Shown here: positions 7,047 to 12,852 of the stretch, in pieces
Layout: each line of letters opens with the position of its first letter
How positions within the stretch are numbered: the stretch's first letter is position 1
Origin: Alphaproteobacteria bacterium
GTDB lineage: Bacteria > Pseudomonadota > Alphaproteobacteria > Rs-D84
DNA: 12,852 nt
Assembly: GCA_017642625.1 (NCBI GenBank)
Contig: JAGCOQ010000106.1
Location: 1 to 12,852 of the forward strand
Reading direction: 5' to 3'
Made by a program: the position numbers and the translations under genes
Notes under the pieces: generated by a model
Told to the model about the DNA's origin: nothing
Seen by the model: the letters and a program-made list of their open reading frames with translations, nothing else
Databases searched by the model: none

Positions 7047-7766
7047 TTATTTCACAAAATGTGCCAAAAATTCGGTATTTCCACTGCCCCCTGCTATTGG
7101 CGACTTGATTACCCCACGACATTCAAACCCATGCGCGGCAAACGCCGAAACCACATTTTCCACGACCGTTTTATGCACCGCTTCGTCACGAATGACTCCG
7201 CGATACCGCGCCGATATTTCCGGCCCACATTCAAATTGTGGCTTAATCAGGCACACAACCTCTTGCAATCGTGGCAAAGTTGCCAATTTATCCAAAATCT
7301 TGGTGACCGAAATAAAAGAAACATCAATTGTTGCAATATCAACATTTGCGACCAAATTATCGTCTATATAGCGGAAATCCGTTTGTTCATGCAAATCAAT
7401 CTTTGGATTATCGCGCAAACTGGCATGCATTTGATCGGTGCCAGTATCAACCGCAACAATATGCGCCACCCCACGACGCAACGCAACATCACAAAAACCA
7501 CCGGTGGACGAACCAATATCAATCATATTACGTCCTGTCATATCAATATGGAAATTATCCAGCGCATGCGCCAATTTTAACCCGCCACGCGAAACAAACG
7601 GCATTACCCCACCCCGCACAGAAATCAAGTCAGTATCAACGACATCAAAACTGGGCTTGGTAATCTGGGTATCGCCATAAAACACCGCCCCATCACGCAC
7701 AGCATTTGCGGCGCGCGTCCGCGATTCAAACAACCCAAGATTTACCAACGCAACATCTATTCGCAT
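7047..7766 (-). CDS. tlyA: TlyA-family rRNA 2'-O-methyltransferase
   Basis: A 239-residue protein with an N-terminal S4 RNA-binding domain (about 1-60, MRIDVALVNLGLFESRTRA through the KPSF region) and a Rossmann-fold FtsJ-like methyltransferase. The methyltransferase has VSRGGLKL (K64), the AdoMet loop DIGSSTGGF (83-91), IDVSFISV (D148) and LIKPQFE (K175), consistent with the family's K-D-K catalytic arrangement. TlyA enzymes 2'-O-methylate cytidines in 16S and/or 23S rRNA; older annotations call them hemolysin A. The order and length match the family. No Shine-Dalgarno precedes the ATG, and a weak promoter lies just upstream, so the message may be nearly leaderless. The gene follows the secreted-protein operon by 67 bases with no visible terminator, so readthrough is possible. 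It may in turn run into tRNA-Thr. Confidence 0.9.
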   Translation of the reverse strand: MRIDVALVNLGLFESRTRAANAVRDGAVFYGDTQITKPSFDVVDTDLISVRGGVMPFVSRGGLKLAHALDNFHIDMTGRNMIDIGSSTGGFCDVALRRGVAHIVAVDTGTDQMHASLRDNPKIDLHEQTDFRYIDDNLVANVDIATIDVSFISVTKILDKLATLPRLQEVVCLIKPQFECGPEISARYRGVIRDEAVHKTVVENVVSAFAAHGFECRGVIKSPIAGGSGNTEFLAHFVK

Positions 7767-7780
7767 ATCATGATTTTTGC

Positions 7781-7808
7781 AAATTATTTATGAAAGTCAA
7801 TCAGACAA
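7781..7808 (-). promoter_or_regulatory. Weak candidate promoter of tlyA
   Basis: TTGTCT (7808-7803), 16 bases, then TAATTT (7786-7781) on minus, in the gap between the 1005-residue gene and tlyA. The predicted start is only about 8 bases before the tlyA ATG. The hexamers are poor matches. Confidence 0.3.
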
Positions 7809-7833
7809 GAATATTTAACGAATTATCGAAACA

Positions 7834-10800
7834 CTACCACCCTAGTGCTTTGGCAATTTGTGGTGTAGAACGCTCTGCAACATATCTTGCTTCCACTTCT
7901 ATTAAAACATTTTGATAGCCATTAAAATTCTCTTCAGGTCTAACATAATACCGTCGCGACAAAAGTTCTAATTGTTCTGGTATAGAGCTTTTGTTCACAC
8001 TTTGGAAACTGTGTACGTTTTCATGAATTATTGTATCCAAGGCATCTCTTACACTTCGATATTTTTTTATATCATAATCAAATTCCCTACTGATGTTTCC
8101 CCCCGGCGCACGATGCTGTCCCCAAGCGCCACCAATATCACCAAACCCTATTACTGTATCACCTGCTCTTACTCTGCGCTCTCGTGTAATAATATCATGA
8201 ACATTTTCAACAAATTGTCTCTTTTCTGCATATGACAATCTGTTCCAATTTTTCCCCTTTTGCACCAATTCAGGGTTGCTGCTTATTCTACGAATTGTTT
8301 CATCCGCTATATCTTGTGCCAATAACCCCGCTTTATATTCATCAAATGCACCAACACTTTTCATTGCGTTAACGATATCCAGATTAGATCCTCCTGCCCT
8401 TATCACGGAATAGACATAATCTAATTTGCGTTTCAAAACACTTTCGGGCATATTATTATAAATTTTATCAAAAATACCACGTCCGTGAACACTCCCACCA
8501 TTATAATCTTTTAACCAATTTGTAGGCACGTTATCCCATCGTTGGAACACGTTCTCTCTGGCCACCCCTATAAACTTTTCCCCACCCTTTGTTTGACCGG
8601 CGGAAACAAAAAATCCATTTCTTCGTAAATCATCTATCAATGCGCCAACATCTTCGTTATCATTTATTATAATTCTATAATAATCGTGCCCCAAACTATT
8701 GGTTGCCCCAGACCTTAACTCCGCTTTTTTACTGTATTTACGCAGCAAGTCATCAATGTTATCAGAAACATCCCCGATTTTACGGAACACTTTCACTGCT
8801 TTGCCGTTAGCAACGTCGTCAACCAATTCAACACCTTTAGATTTCAACAACTGATTCAAACGATTCCATTCTATTGGTTCCATACGCCCAACCGGCAAAC
8901 CCACCGATTTTCCTGTTTTTATAAAATCGTCATAATACTTACCAAACGACTTACTGGCTCTGTTACCCAAACGAATTATTTCGCTCGTTTTTGTCATTTT
9001 GGCCAATAACTTATCTGGGTCTAACAACAAGATTAAGGCAAACAGACTTCCCTTTACAACCTTGTTGCTTATTTCTTCAACAGATAATTTTCTAACAATC
9101 TCTTCATCACCAACGATATCATTCATCTCGATTAACTTTGCGACTGTATCGGCACGAACTTCTGGCGATAGTTCCGGCAAATCGCCCGACATGACACCCG
9201 CATATTCACTAAACACCGACATAACACAGTATTTATTTATCTCTAAACTATCCTCTGATGATATATCACCACATTCTTCCGCAGATGCCATAAAGCGTTT
9301 ATAATCGTTATATGGTATACGGCGTGTCCATGCATCAACAGCCTCGAACACTAAATCTATGGCCACAGATGCACCAACCAACACAACCACAGGAACAGAC
9401 GACATCCCGACCGTCGCAACAGTAAGCACAACACCACTTGCAATCTGTAATCCTAAATCGACATTATGCGCAATTTCTGCATCATTCAATATACAACCGC
9501 CAAGCGTTGTATCATAATGTGTGCCCGCCCTTCCACGTGCAATCAACACATCATTAAGTTTTACGCATTCTGCGGGTTCTAAGCCACGGCAGTTTCTGTC
9601 ATCACCACGACCACCCAAAGATTCACACGCCATACGTGATGCACCAGCCGCCGCAACATAATCGATTTTTTCCGTCAAATCTTCAAAAACAAAATCAACC
9701 GCACGTCCGTCCGCCTTGCAACGCAGAACATACTTTGCATTAGCCGCAGATGAATCCGCCAATGTATAAATCTCTGGCCCACATTTAGCACTCTTTGCGC
9801 CATACTGATTTATCAAATATTCCTCTACACCGCGTTGTGCCGCTTCGGAACGTAATTGATTCTTTAAAAACCTATTACTGTCTACGCCTTCTATGCGGTT
9901 CAGTTCTACTTCTGTTAACTTCAACGCGTCTTTACCCAACACACATGCACCTGTGGTGTAATTAATCGTATGACCTATTTTCTGCGCCAAAGTTTTCATA
10001 TCACCATTACAAATATCTTGGGATACATCGCAACGGAAATTATACTTTTTATCTGTATCATCTCGCGCCGACAAAACAGTGCCGCCAAAGAAATCACACA
10101 GCATCTTGTTTTCTGATTCAATCGAATCCTTGTCTGGATTTTTGTTCAAATTGTTAAATTCAAATTCATACGCCTTGCCACCCGCTGTGCACTGTATAAA
10201 GCCCTGGGCACCACGTTTAACATAATTGTTTAAGCAAGTAAGCGATAACCCCTGCTTTTTCCCATAAGATGAAATAAACTGCTTAGCAATCGGAGACTGT
10301 GTCTTTAACTGTTTAAAATCAGACACACATGTTCCACTTTTGCCCTTTTTGCAAGAATACGAATATTTTAAAACGTATCCATCTAAACCAACGCATTTGT
10401 GGCCACCCGTTTCCATCGGCAACCATAATCCGTTCCATTCGCCACACAACGCTTCGGTACCAATAGCACGATCTAAATCAATCGCCCCACGAGAGTTCGA
10501 CAACACATATTCCACAAAGTCGTCGCACTTATCATTCTTATAACTTGCTATTGAATATTCTCCCTTGCACGCGGGATCATCCGGATGTTCCAAGCAATAT
10601 GTGATGTTCGCAGCCACGCATACACGCAACATATCAGACAGATTTATTTTGCCCGTATTCGCATCGCGCTTTTCCAAAAACATTGCTGCGGCTGGCGCCT
10701 TGTAATCGTCTGCTACAAACTTATTAAGCGCATCTTCAAACGCCGCCGCAGATATATACACTTGGCGTTCATCATATACAACACCACTTTCTTCTGCGCG

Positions 10801-10851
10801 AACACAAAAACATAATAATGATAAAAATATAGCGGAGATTATTTTTTTCAT
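7834..10851 (-). CDS. Large exported protein with repeated Cys-rich domains and C-terminal HExxH domain
   Basis: Family not recognised. It has 1005 residues. The start at 10851 (MKKIISAIFL) is preferred over the ATG six codons upstream: a signal peptide begins there (cleavage about VRA/EE, residue 19), GGGGG lies 7 bases before it, and its ATG overlaps the upstream stop as ATGA. Residues about 75-455 are cysteine-rich. Two units, about 200-305 and 360-455, share the pattern C-x-AxGxA-x-EF/DFxF, then a GG-containing Cys loop, ending TTGACVLG or TTLGGCILN. Hydrophobic segments occur at about 465-502 and 601-610. The last ~120 residues contain TIIHENVHSFQS with HENVH at 943-947, and IEVEARYVAER (E985/E987), a zincin-like arrangement. 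It could be a secreted protease, or a toxin with the enzymatic domain at its C-terminus. It is co-transcribed with, and translationally coupled to, the 310-residue gene. Confidence 0.8.
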   Translation of the reverse strand: MKKIISAIFLSLLCFCVRAEESGVVYDERQVYISAAAFEDALNKFVADDYKAPAAAMFLEKRDANTGKINLSDMLRVCVAANITYCLEHPDDPACKGEYSIASYKNDKCDDFVEYVLSNSRGAIDLDRAIGTEALCGEWNGLWLPMETGGHKCVGLDGYVLKYSYSCKKGKSGTCVSDFKQLKTQSPIAKQFISSYGKKQGLSLTCLNNYVKRGAQGFIQCTAGGKAYEFEFNNLNKNPDKDSIESENKMLCDFFGGTVLSARDDTDKKYNFRCDVSQDICNGDMKTLAQKIGHTINYTTGACVLGKDALKLTEVELNRIEGVDSNRFLKNQLRSEAAQRGVEEYLINQYGAKSAKCGPEIYTLADSSAANAKYVLRCKADGRAVDFVFEDLTEKIDYVAAAGASRMACESLGGRGDDRNCRGLEPAECVKLNDVLIARGRAGTHYDTTLGGCILNDAEIAHNVDLGLQIASGVVLTVATVGMSSVPVVVLVGASVAIDLVFEAVDAWTRRIPYNDYKRFMASAEECGDISSEDSLEINKYCVMSVFSEYAGVMSGDLPELSPEVRADTVAKLIEMNDIVGDEEIVRKLSVEEISNKVVKGSLFALILLLDPDKLLAKMTKTSEIIRLGNRASKSFGKYYDDFIKTGKSVGLPVGRMEPIEWNRLNQLLKSKGVELVDDVANGKAVKVFRKIGDVSDNIDDLLRKYSKKAELRSGATNSLGHDYYRIIINDNEDVGALIDDLRRNGFFVSAGQTKGGEKFIGVARENVFQRWDNVPTNWLKDYNGGSVHGRGIFDKIYNNMPESVLKRKLDYVYSVIRAGGSNLDIVNAMKSVGAFDEYKAGLLAQDIADETIRRISSNPELVQKGKNWNRLSYAEKRQFVENVHDIITRERRVRAGDTVIGFGDIGGAWGQHRAPGGNISREFDYDIKKYRSVRDALDTIIHENVHSFQSVNKSSIPEQLELLSRRYYVRPEENFNGYQNVLIEVEARYVAERSTPQIAKALGW

Positions 10852-11780
10852 TTCAGAACCCCCGTACATTTTTCGGCAACCGTTGCCACTTTCTTTATCG
10901 CACTAATTTGTGTCGCATTAAATACCGTTGCCGTCGCAGATGCGGCCGTTGTCGCACCCGCTAATATGTTTGATGCTGTGTTCAGATTCTTTTCTTTCTG
11001 TTTACCAGCATCTGTATTATCGTTTCTTGTCGCATCTGTGTTCGCCATCGCAGATGTCACCGTTCCAGCCACGCCGGTTGTCGCGCCAACAATTGATGAC
11101 ACCATTGCACCCTTGGCACGCTTTTCAATTGCAGATATATTAACCCCATCATATTCGCGGCATGCCGCAACAATAGATGTTGCCTCACTCACATCAACGC
11201 CGTCCATACGAACCTGACCAATTACCAGGTTTAATGCATCAACTGCCTTGCGGCATTCGTCAATCTTGTCTTGGATTTCCCCGTTTGCGCCGTTTTTGGA
11301 CGCTATAATCGCACCGGCAACATTGGTCACTGTTGACCCCGCCATCAATCCAGTGCGCCAATTACCAAGTTTTTTAGATTGCGCTTCTAACTTCTGTATT
11401 TCGGTTTCTGTTTCCTTTGCGTTCTTACGGAACTTGCCCCACGCGTCTACATTTGCTTTGTGTTCCGCTTCGCTGATTTCTGGTTCCGGAATATTCTCGT
11501 CTTGATTACGCAACGTCTCCAGTATCTCTTCCAATTCTCTAATTCGTTTATCTTTGTTCGCCTTTATAACACCAACAACCGTTGCGCCGGCACCCGCCGC
11601 CGTTCCAACACCAGTCACCGCAGTATTTATACCCGCCATTTTCTTTAAATCTGCTAAATCATCATCAATACCAACACATGCCGTATAAGTTGCACGCAAC
11701 GCAGTGTCCAACAACAACTGATCCGCATGTGCAGGCAACAAAAATAACATCCCCAAAAAGTAAAAAGAATACCTTCTCAT
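10848..11780 (-). CDS. Exported Gly/Ala-zipper and coiled-coil protein, unknown function
   Basis: Family not recognised. The 310-residue protein opens with a clear signal peptide (MRRYSFYFLG..., cleavage about LLPAHA/DQ, residue 19). It alternates charged helical stretches with small-residue hydrophobic segments rich in Gly, Ala, Thr and Val: about 50-73, 142-161, 222-247 and 268-289. Such glycine-zipper segments can insert in or pack against membranes. A charged coiled-coil-like stretch spans about 74-140. Four cysteines (35, 176, 207, 305) lie outside the zippers and could form disulfides in the periplasm. The stop TGA shares bases with the ATG of the 1005-residue gene, so the two products are probably made together and may act together. 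The start is supported by an extended -10 promoter only 12 bases upstream. There is no good Shine-Dalgarno. Confidence 0.78.
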   Translation of the reverse strand: MRRYSFYFLGMLFLLPAHADQLLLDTALRATYTACVGIDDDLADLKKMAGINTAVTGVGTAAGAGATVVGVIKANKDKRIRELEEILETLRNQDENIPEPEISEAEHKANVDAWGKFRKNAKETETEIQKLEAQSKKLGNWRTGLMAGSTVTNVAGAIIASKNGANGEIQDKIDECRKAVDALNLVIGQVRMDGVDVSEATSIVAACREYDGVNISAIEKRAKGAMVSSIVGATTGVAGTVTSAMANTDATRNDNTDAGKQKEKNLNTASNILAGATTAASATATVFNATQISAIKKVATVAEKCTGVLK

Positions 11781-11792
11781 CTCTGGCTATAT

Positions 11793-11821
11793 ATTATATC
11801 ACAAAAACACCCCCAACCCAA
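11793..11821 (-). promoter_or_regulatory. Promoter of the secreted-protein operon (extended -10)
   Basis: Minus-strand TGATATAAT has a perfect TATAAT at 11798-11793 with the TG extension at 11801-11800. TTGGGT (11821-11816) is 17 bases upstream. Transcription should start around 11786, only about 5 bases before the ATG, implying a nearly leaderless mRNA. Confidence 0.72.
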
Positions 11822-11860
11822 ATACAAACCGTGCCATTACACGTACATATATAATATATA

Positions 11861-11888
11861 AAAAACACCGGCAAATGCCGGCGTTTTT
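11861..11888 (-). terminator. Intrinsic terminator of the 204-residue protein gene
   Basis: CCGGC-AAAT-GCCGG core with A and T tracts, 12-bp stem. The single imperfect position is A-C on plus but G-U in the minus transcript, which fits use by the minus-strand gene ending at 11908. It shares more than 20 bases with the terminator at 4002-4031. Confidence 0.88.
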
Positions 11889-11907
11889 GCGTATTTTTTA
11901 TAATTAA

Positions 11908-12522
11908 TTATTCCAAACAACAATTAACTTTGTTTTTTACCCATTTTCCAAGACGTTTTACCGCAGATTCGTTTTTTTTACCTGCGTCTTTACCGGCGTT
12001 TTCCGGTTTTTTTTCTGTTTTTTCATCATTTTCTTTCTTAACAATGACCGCTTCGTAAAATTCTGGAATCTGTTCATGAACACCACCAAGGTCAATCAGG
12101 TGCATATTCAAGCCCCAGAACAAAGAATACAAATCATATGCTTTATCAAACAACGCATAAGCATCTTCTTTCTTGCCCGCACCCAGTGCTTTGGTTCCAA
12201 CTTCCATCAAGCGCATTGATGCCGCCAACAAGTGTTTTGAAATGCACCATACTTCTGCACCATCTGTTGCTGATTTATCAACAATGCGTGCCATCAATTC
12301 TTTACGCATTTCGCGCACAGTGTTAATTAAATCATAAAACCCTGGCTTTTCCGTTTTCGCACCACTAAAAAAGAAATGTTCTTCCAACGAAATCAGATTC
12401 ATTAAACCAATGGACAAATCTTGATCGGATGACAAATCCAACGGATTAACCTTTTTTGCGGCATCCATCTGTTGAATCATTTCTTCCATAGATAATTTTT
12501 TCATATCTTCTTTTCCTGCCAT
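11908..12522 (-). CDS. Conserved-looking helical protein of unknown function
   Basis: I cannot name a family. The protein has 204 residues from the chosen start at 12522 (MAGKED...). The in-frame ATG two codons upstream (12528) leaves only 3 bases after AAAGGA, whereas 12522 leaves 9. No signal peptide or membrane segment is visible, so it is probably cytoplasmic. It looks all-helical: SIGLMNLISLEEHFFFSGA (about 37-55), a charged helix through EMRKELMARIVD, then VWCISKHLLAASMRLMEVG (91-109) and AYALFDKAYDLYSLFWGLNM (121-140), the last somewhat like a TPR helix pair. A lysine/glutamate-rich flexible stretch (about 161-187) leads to a basic amphipathic end, KRLGKWVKNKVNCCLE. The Cys-Cys near the C-terminus could bind metal or be modified. 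I have an uncertain recollection of similar proteins in candidate-phylum bacteria. The gene is monocistronic, with its own promoter and terminator. Confidence 0.8.
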   Translation of the reverse strand: MAGKEDMKKLSMEEMIQQMDAAKKVNPLDLSSDQDLSIGLMNLISLEEHFFFSGAKTEKPGFYDLINTVREMRKELMARIVDKSATDGAEVWCISKHLLAASMRLMEVGTKALGAGKKEDAYALFDKAYDLYSLFWGLNMHLIDLGGVHEQIPEFYEAVIVKKENDEKTEKKPENAGKDAGKKNESAVKRLGKWVKNKVNCCLE

Positions 12523-12558
12523 TTTCATAATTCCTTTATATATTATTCAAGTGTAATC

Positions 12559-12587
12559 ATAATATTAAACAAACCCGCAAAAATCAA
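12559..12587 (-). promoter_or_regulatory. Promoter of the 204-residue protein gene
   Basis: TTGATT (12587-12582), a 17-base spacer and TATTAT (12564-12559) on minus. The start near 12552 gives a leader of about 30 bases that includes AAAGGA. Confidence 0.6.
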
Positions 12588-12612
12588 CATGTATTTGTGC
12601 CCAGAAAAACAC

Positions 12613-12632
12613 AAAACCGGCATACGCCGGCT
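12613..12632 (-). terminator. Terminator of tRNA-Met
   Basis: In the minus transcript AGCCGGC-GUAU-GCCGGUU forms a 7-bp stem with one G-U pair, followed by UUUU and, after GUG, a further U run. It lies 6 bases after the CCA end. It belongs to the same CCGGC-N4-GCCGG series as the other terminators of the window. Confidence 0.82.
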
Positions 12633-12638
12633 AAATAG

Positions 12639-12715
12639 TGGTAGCGGGAGAGGGACTTGAACCCCCGACACGTGGATTATGATTCCACTGCTCTAACCAG
12701 CTGAGCTATCCCGCC
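12639..12715 (-). tRNA. tRNA-Met(CAU), elongator type
   Basis: A 77-base cloverleaf with encoded CCA. The acceptor is GGCGGGA/TCCCGCT with a G1-U72 pair, and the discriminator is A. D arm GCTC/GAGC; anticodon stem GTGGA/TCCAC around ATCATAA (anticodon CAU); T loop TTCAAGT. The initiator hallmarks (C1-A72 mismatch, three G-C pairs closing the anticodon stem) are absent. tRNA-Ile2, which also has a CAU gene anticodon, is the alternative, but the body matches alphaproteobacterial elongator tRNA-Met as I remember it. Confidence 0.93.
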
Positions 12716-12725
12716 AATGCACCGC

Positions 12726-12753
12726 ATTATAACAGACATTTTTGCGTTTGCAA
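12726..12753 (-). promoter_or_regulatory. Promoter of tRNA-Met
   Basis: TTGCAA (12753-12748), 16 bases, then a perfect TATAAT (12731-12726) on minus, followed by GCGG. Transcription starts a few bases before the mature 5' end at 12715. Confidence 0.82.
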
Positions 12754-12773
12754 GGACATTTGAATAAATCCCT

Positions 12774-12802
12774 TTGCATAAAATCCCCAAAAATGATACC
12801 AT
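12774..12802 (+). promoter_or_regulatory. Weak candidate promoter for the right-edge gene
   Basis: TTGCAT (12774-12779), 17 bases, then TACCAT (12797-12802). It would start transcription within a few bases of the ATG at 12812, the same near-leaderless spacing seen at 11780. The -10 is poor. Confidence 0.3.
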
Positions 12803-12811
12803 TGTTCCGAT

Positions 12812-12852
12812 ATGAGAAAGAGTGTTGCCTTTTTACTTTTGGCCATGTGCAC
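12812..12852 (+). CDS. Start of an exported protein (13 codons, cut by the window edge)
   Basis: The ATG at 12812 opens MRKSVAFLLLAMC, a basic start followed by a hydrophobic run, i.e. the beginning of a signal peptide. The final Cys could be a lipid attachment site, although Met just before it is not typical of a lipobox. No Shine-Dalgarno is visible. Nothing can be said about function. Confidence 0.55.
   Translation, partial: MRKSVAFLLLAMC

Noticed and set aside
10852..10869. Start of the 1005-residue protein six codons upstream (MYGGSE)
   Set aside because: The signal peptide, the GGGGG ribosome site and the ATGA coupling all favour the ATG at 10851.
1..12852. CRISPR arrays, insertion sequences, prophage or integrase signatures
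   Set aside because: No regularly spaced repeats, terminal inverted repeats, transposase or phage-like genes are seen; neither tRNA has a recombinase gene or a duplicated 3' end beside it.

Overview
The window looks like chromosomal core sequence of an AT-rich alphaproteobacterium. The best taxonomic evidence is the aspartyl-tRNA synthetase: its motif-2 region reads FRDEDLRSDRLLEFYQLDVE and its end reads VTEQQLRDVHIKI, which I recognise as the alphaproteobacterial form. The elongator tRNA-Met is also of a type familiar from that class. Within the class I can only guess at a reduced, low-GC host- or gut-associated lineage. No phage, insertion-sequence or CRISPR signature is visible.

Layout. 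Positions 1-1451 (minus) hold the first ~483 codons of uvrB, cut by the window edge. A 61-bp divergent promoter region leads into an AsmA-like envelope gene (1513-3987, plus). A 13-bp bidirectional terminator separates it from the convergent aspS (4035-5807, minus). The aspS leader (about 5808-5997) carries a T-box riboswitch. Upstream, on minus, are a secreted HExxH protein gene (6048-6830), tRNA-Thr(GGU) (6923-6996), a tlyA-type rRNA methyltransferase (7047-7766), and a two-gene operon of secreted proteins of unknown role (7834-11780; 1005 and 310 residues, joined by an ATGA stop/start overlap). Then come an unrecognised 204-residue helical protein (11908-12522), tRNA-Met(CAU) (12639-12715), and the first 13 codons of a plus-strand exported protein at the right edge.

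The most notable feature is the aspS leader. It contains a textbook T-box antiterminator/antisequestrator: a 7-nt UGGCACC bulge between two perfect helices. The UGGC end matches a tRNA with G at position 73, as in tRNA-Asp. A GAC codon lies in the probable specifier position. The 3' strand of the element can instead pair with the aspS Shine-Dalgarno, which points to translational control by uncharged tRNA-Asp. T-boxes are known mainly from Firmicutes and Actinobacteria; I know of none described in Alphaproteobacteria.

The second interesting region is the two-gene secreted operon. It pairs a glycine/alanine-zipper protein with a large protein that has duplicated cysteine-rich domains, a hydrophobic centre and a C-terminal HExxH zincin-like domain. 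A further secreted HExxH protein lies nearby. Smaller oddities are C55 in the tRNA-Thr T-loop, a family of near-identical terminators built on CCGGC-N4-GCCGG, and several genes that seem to have almost no 5' leader.
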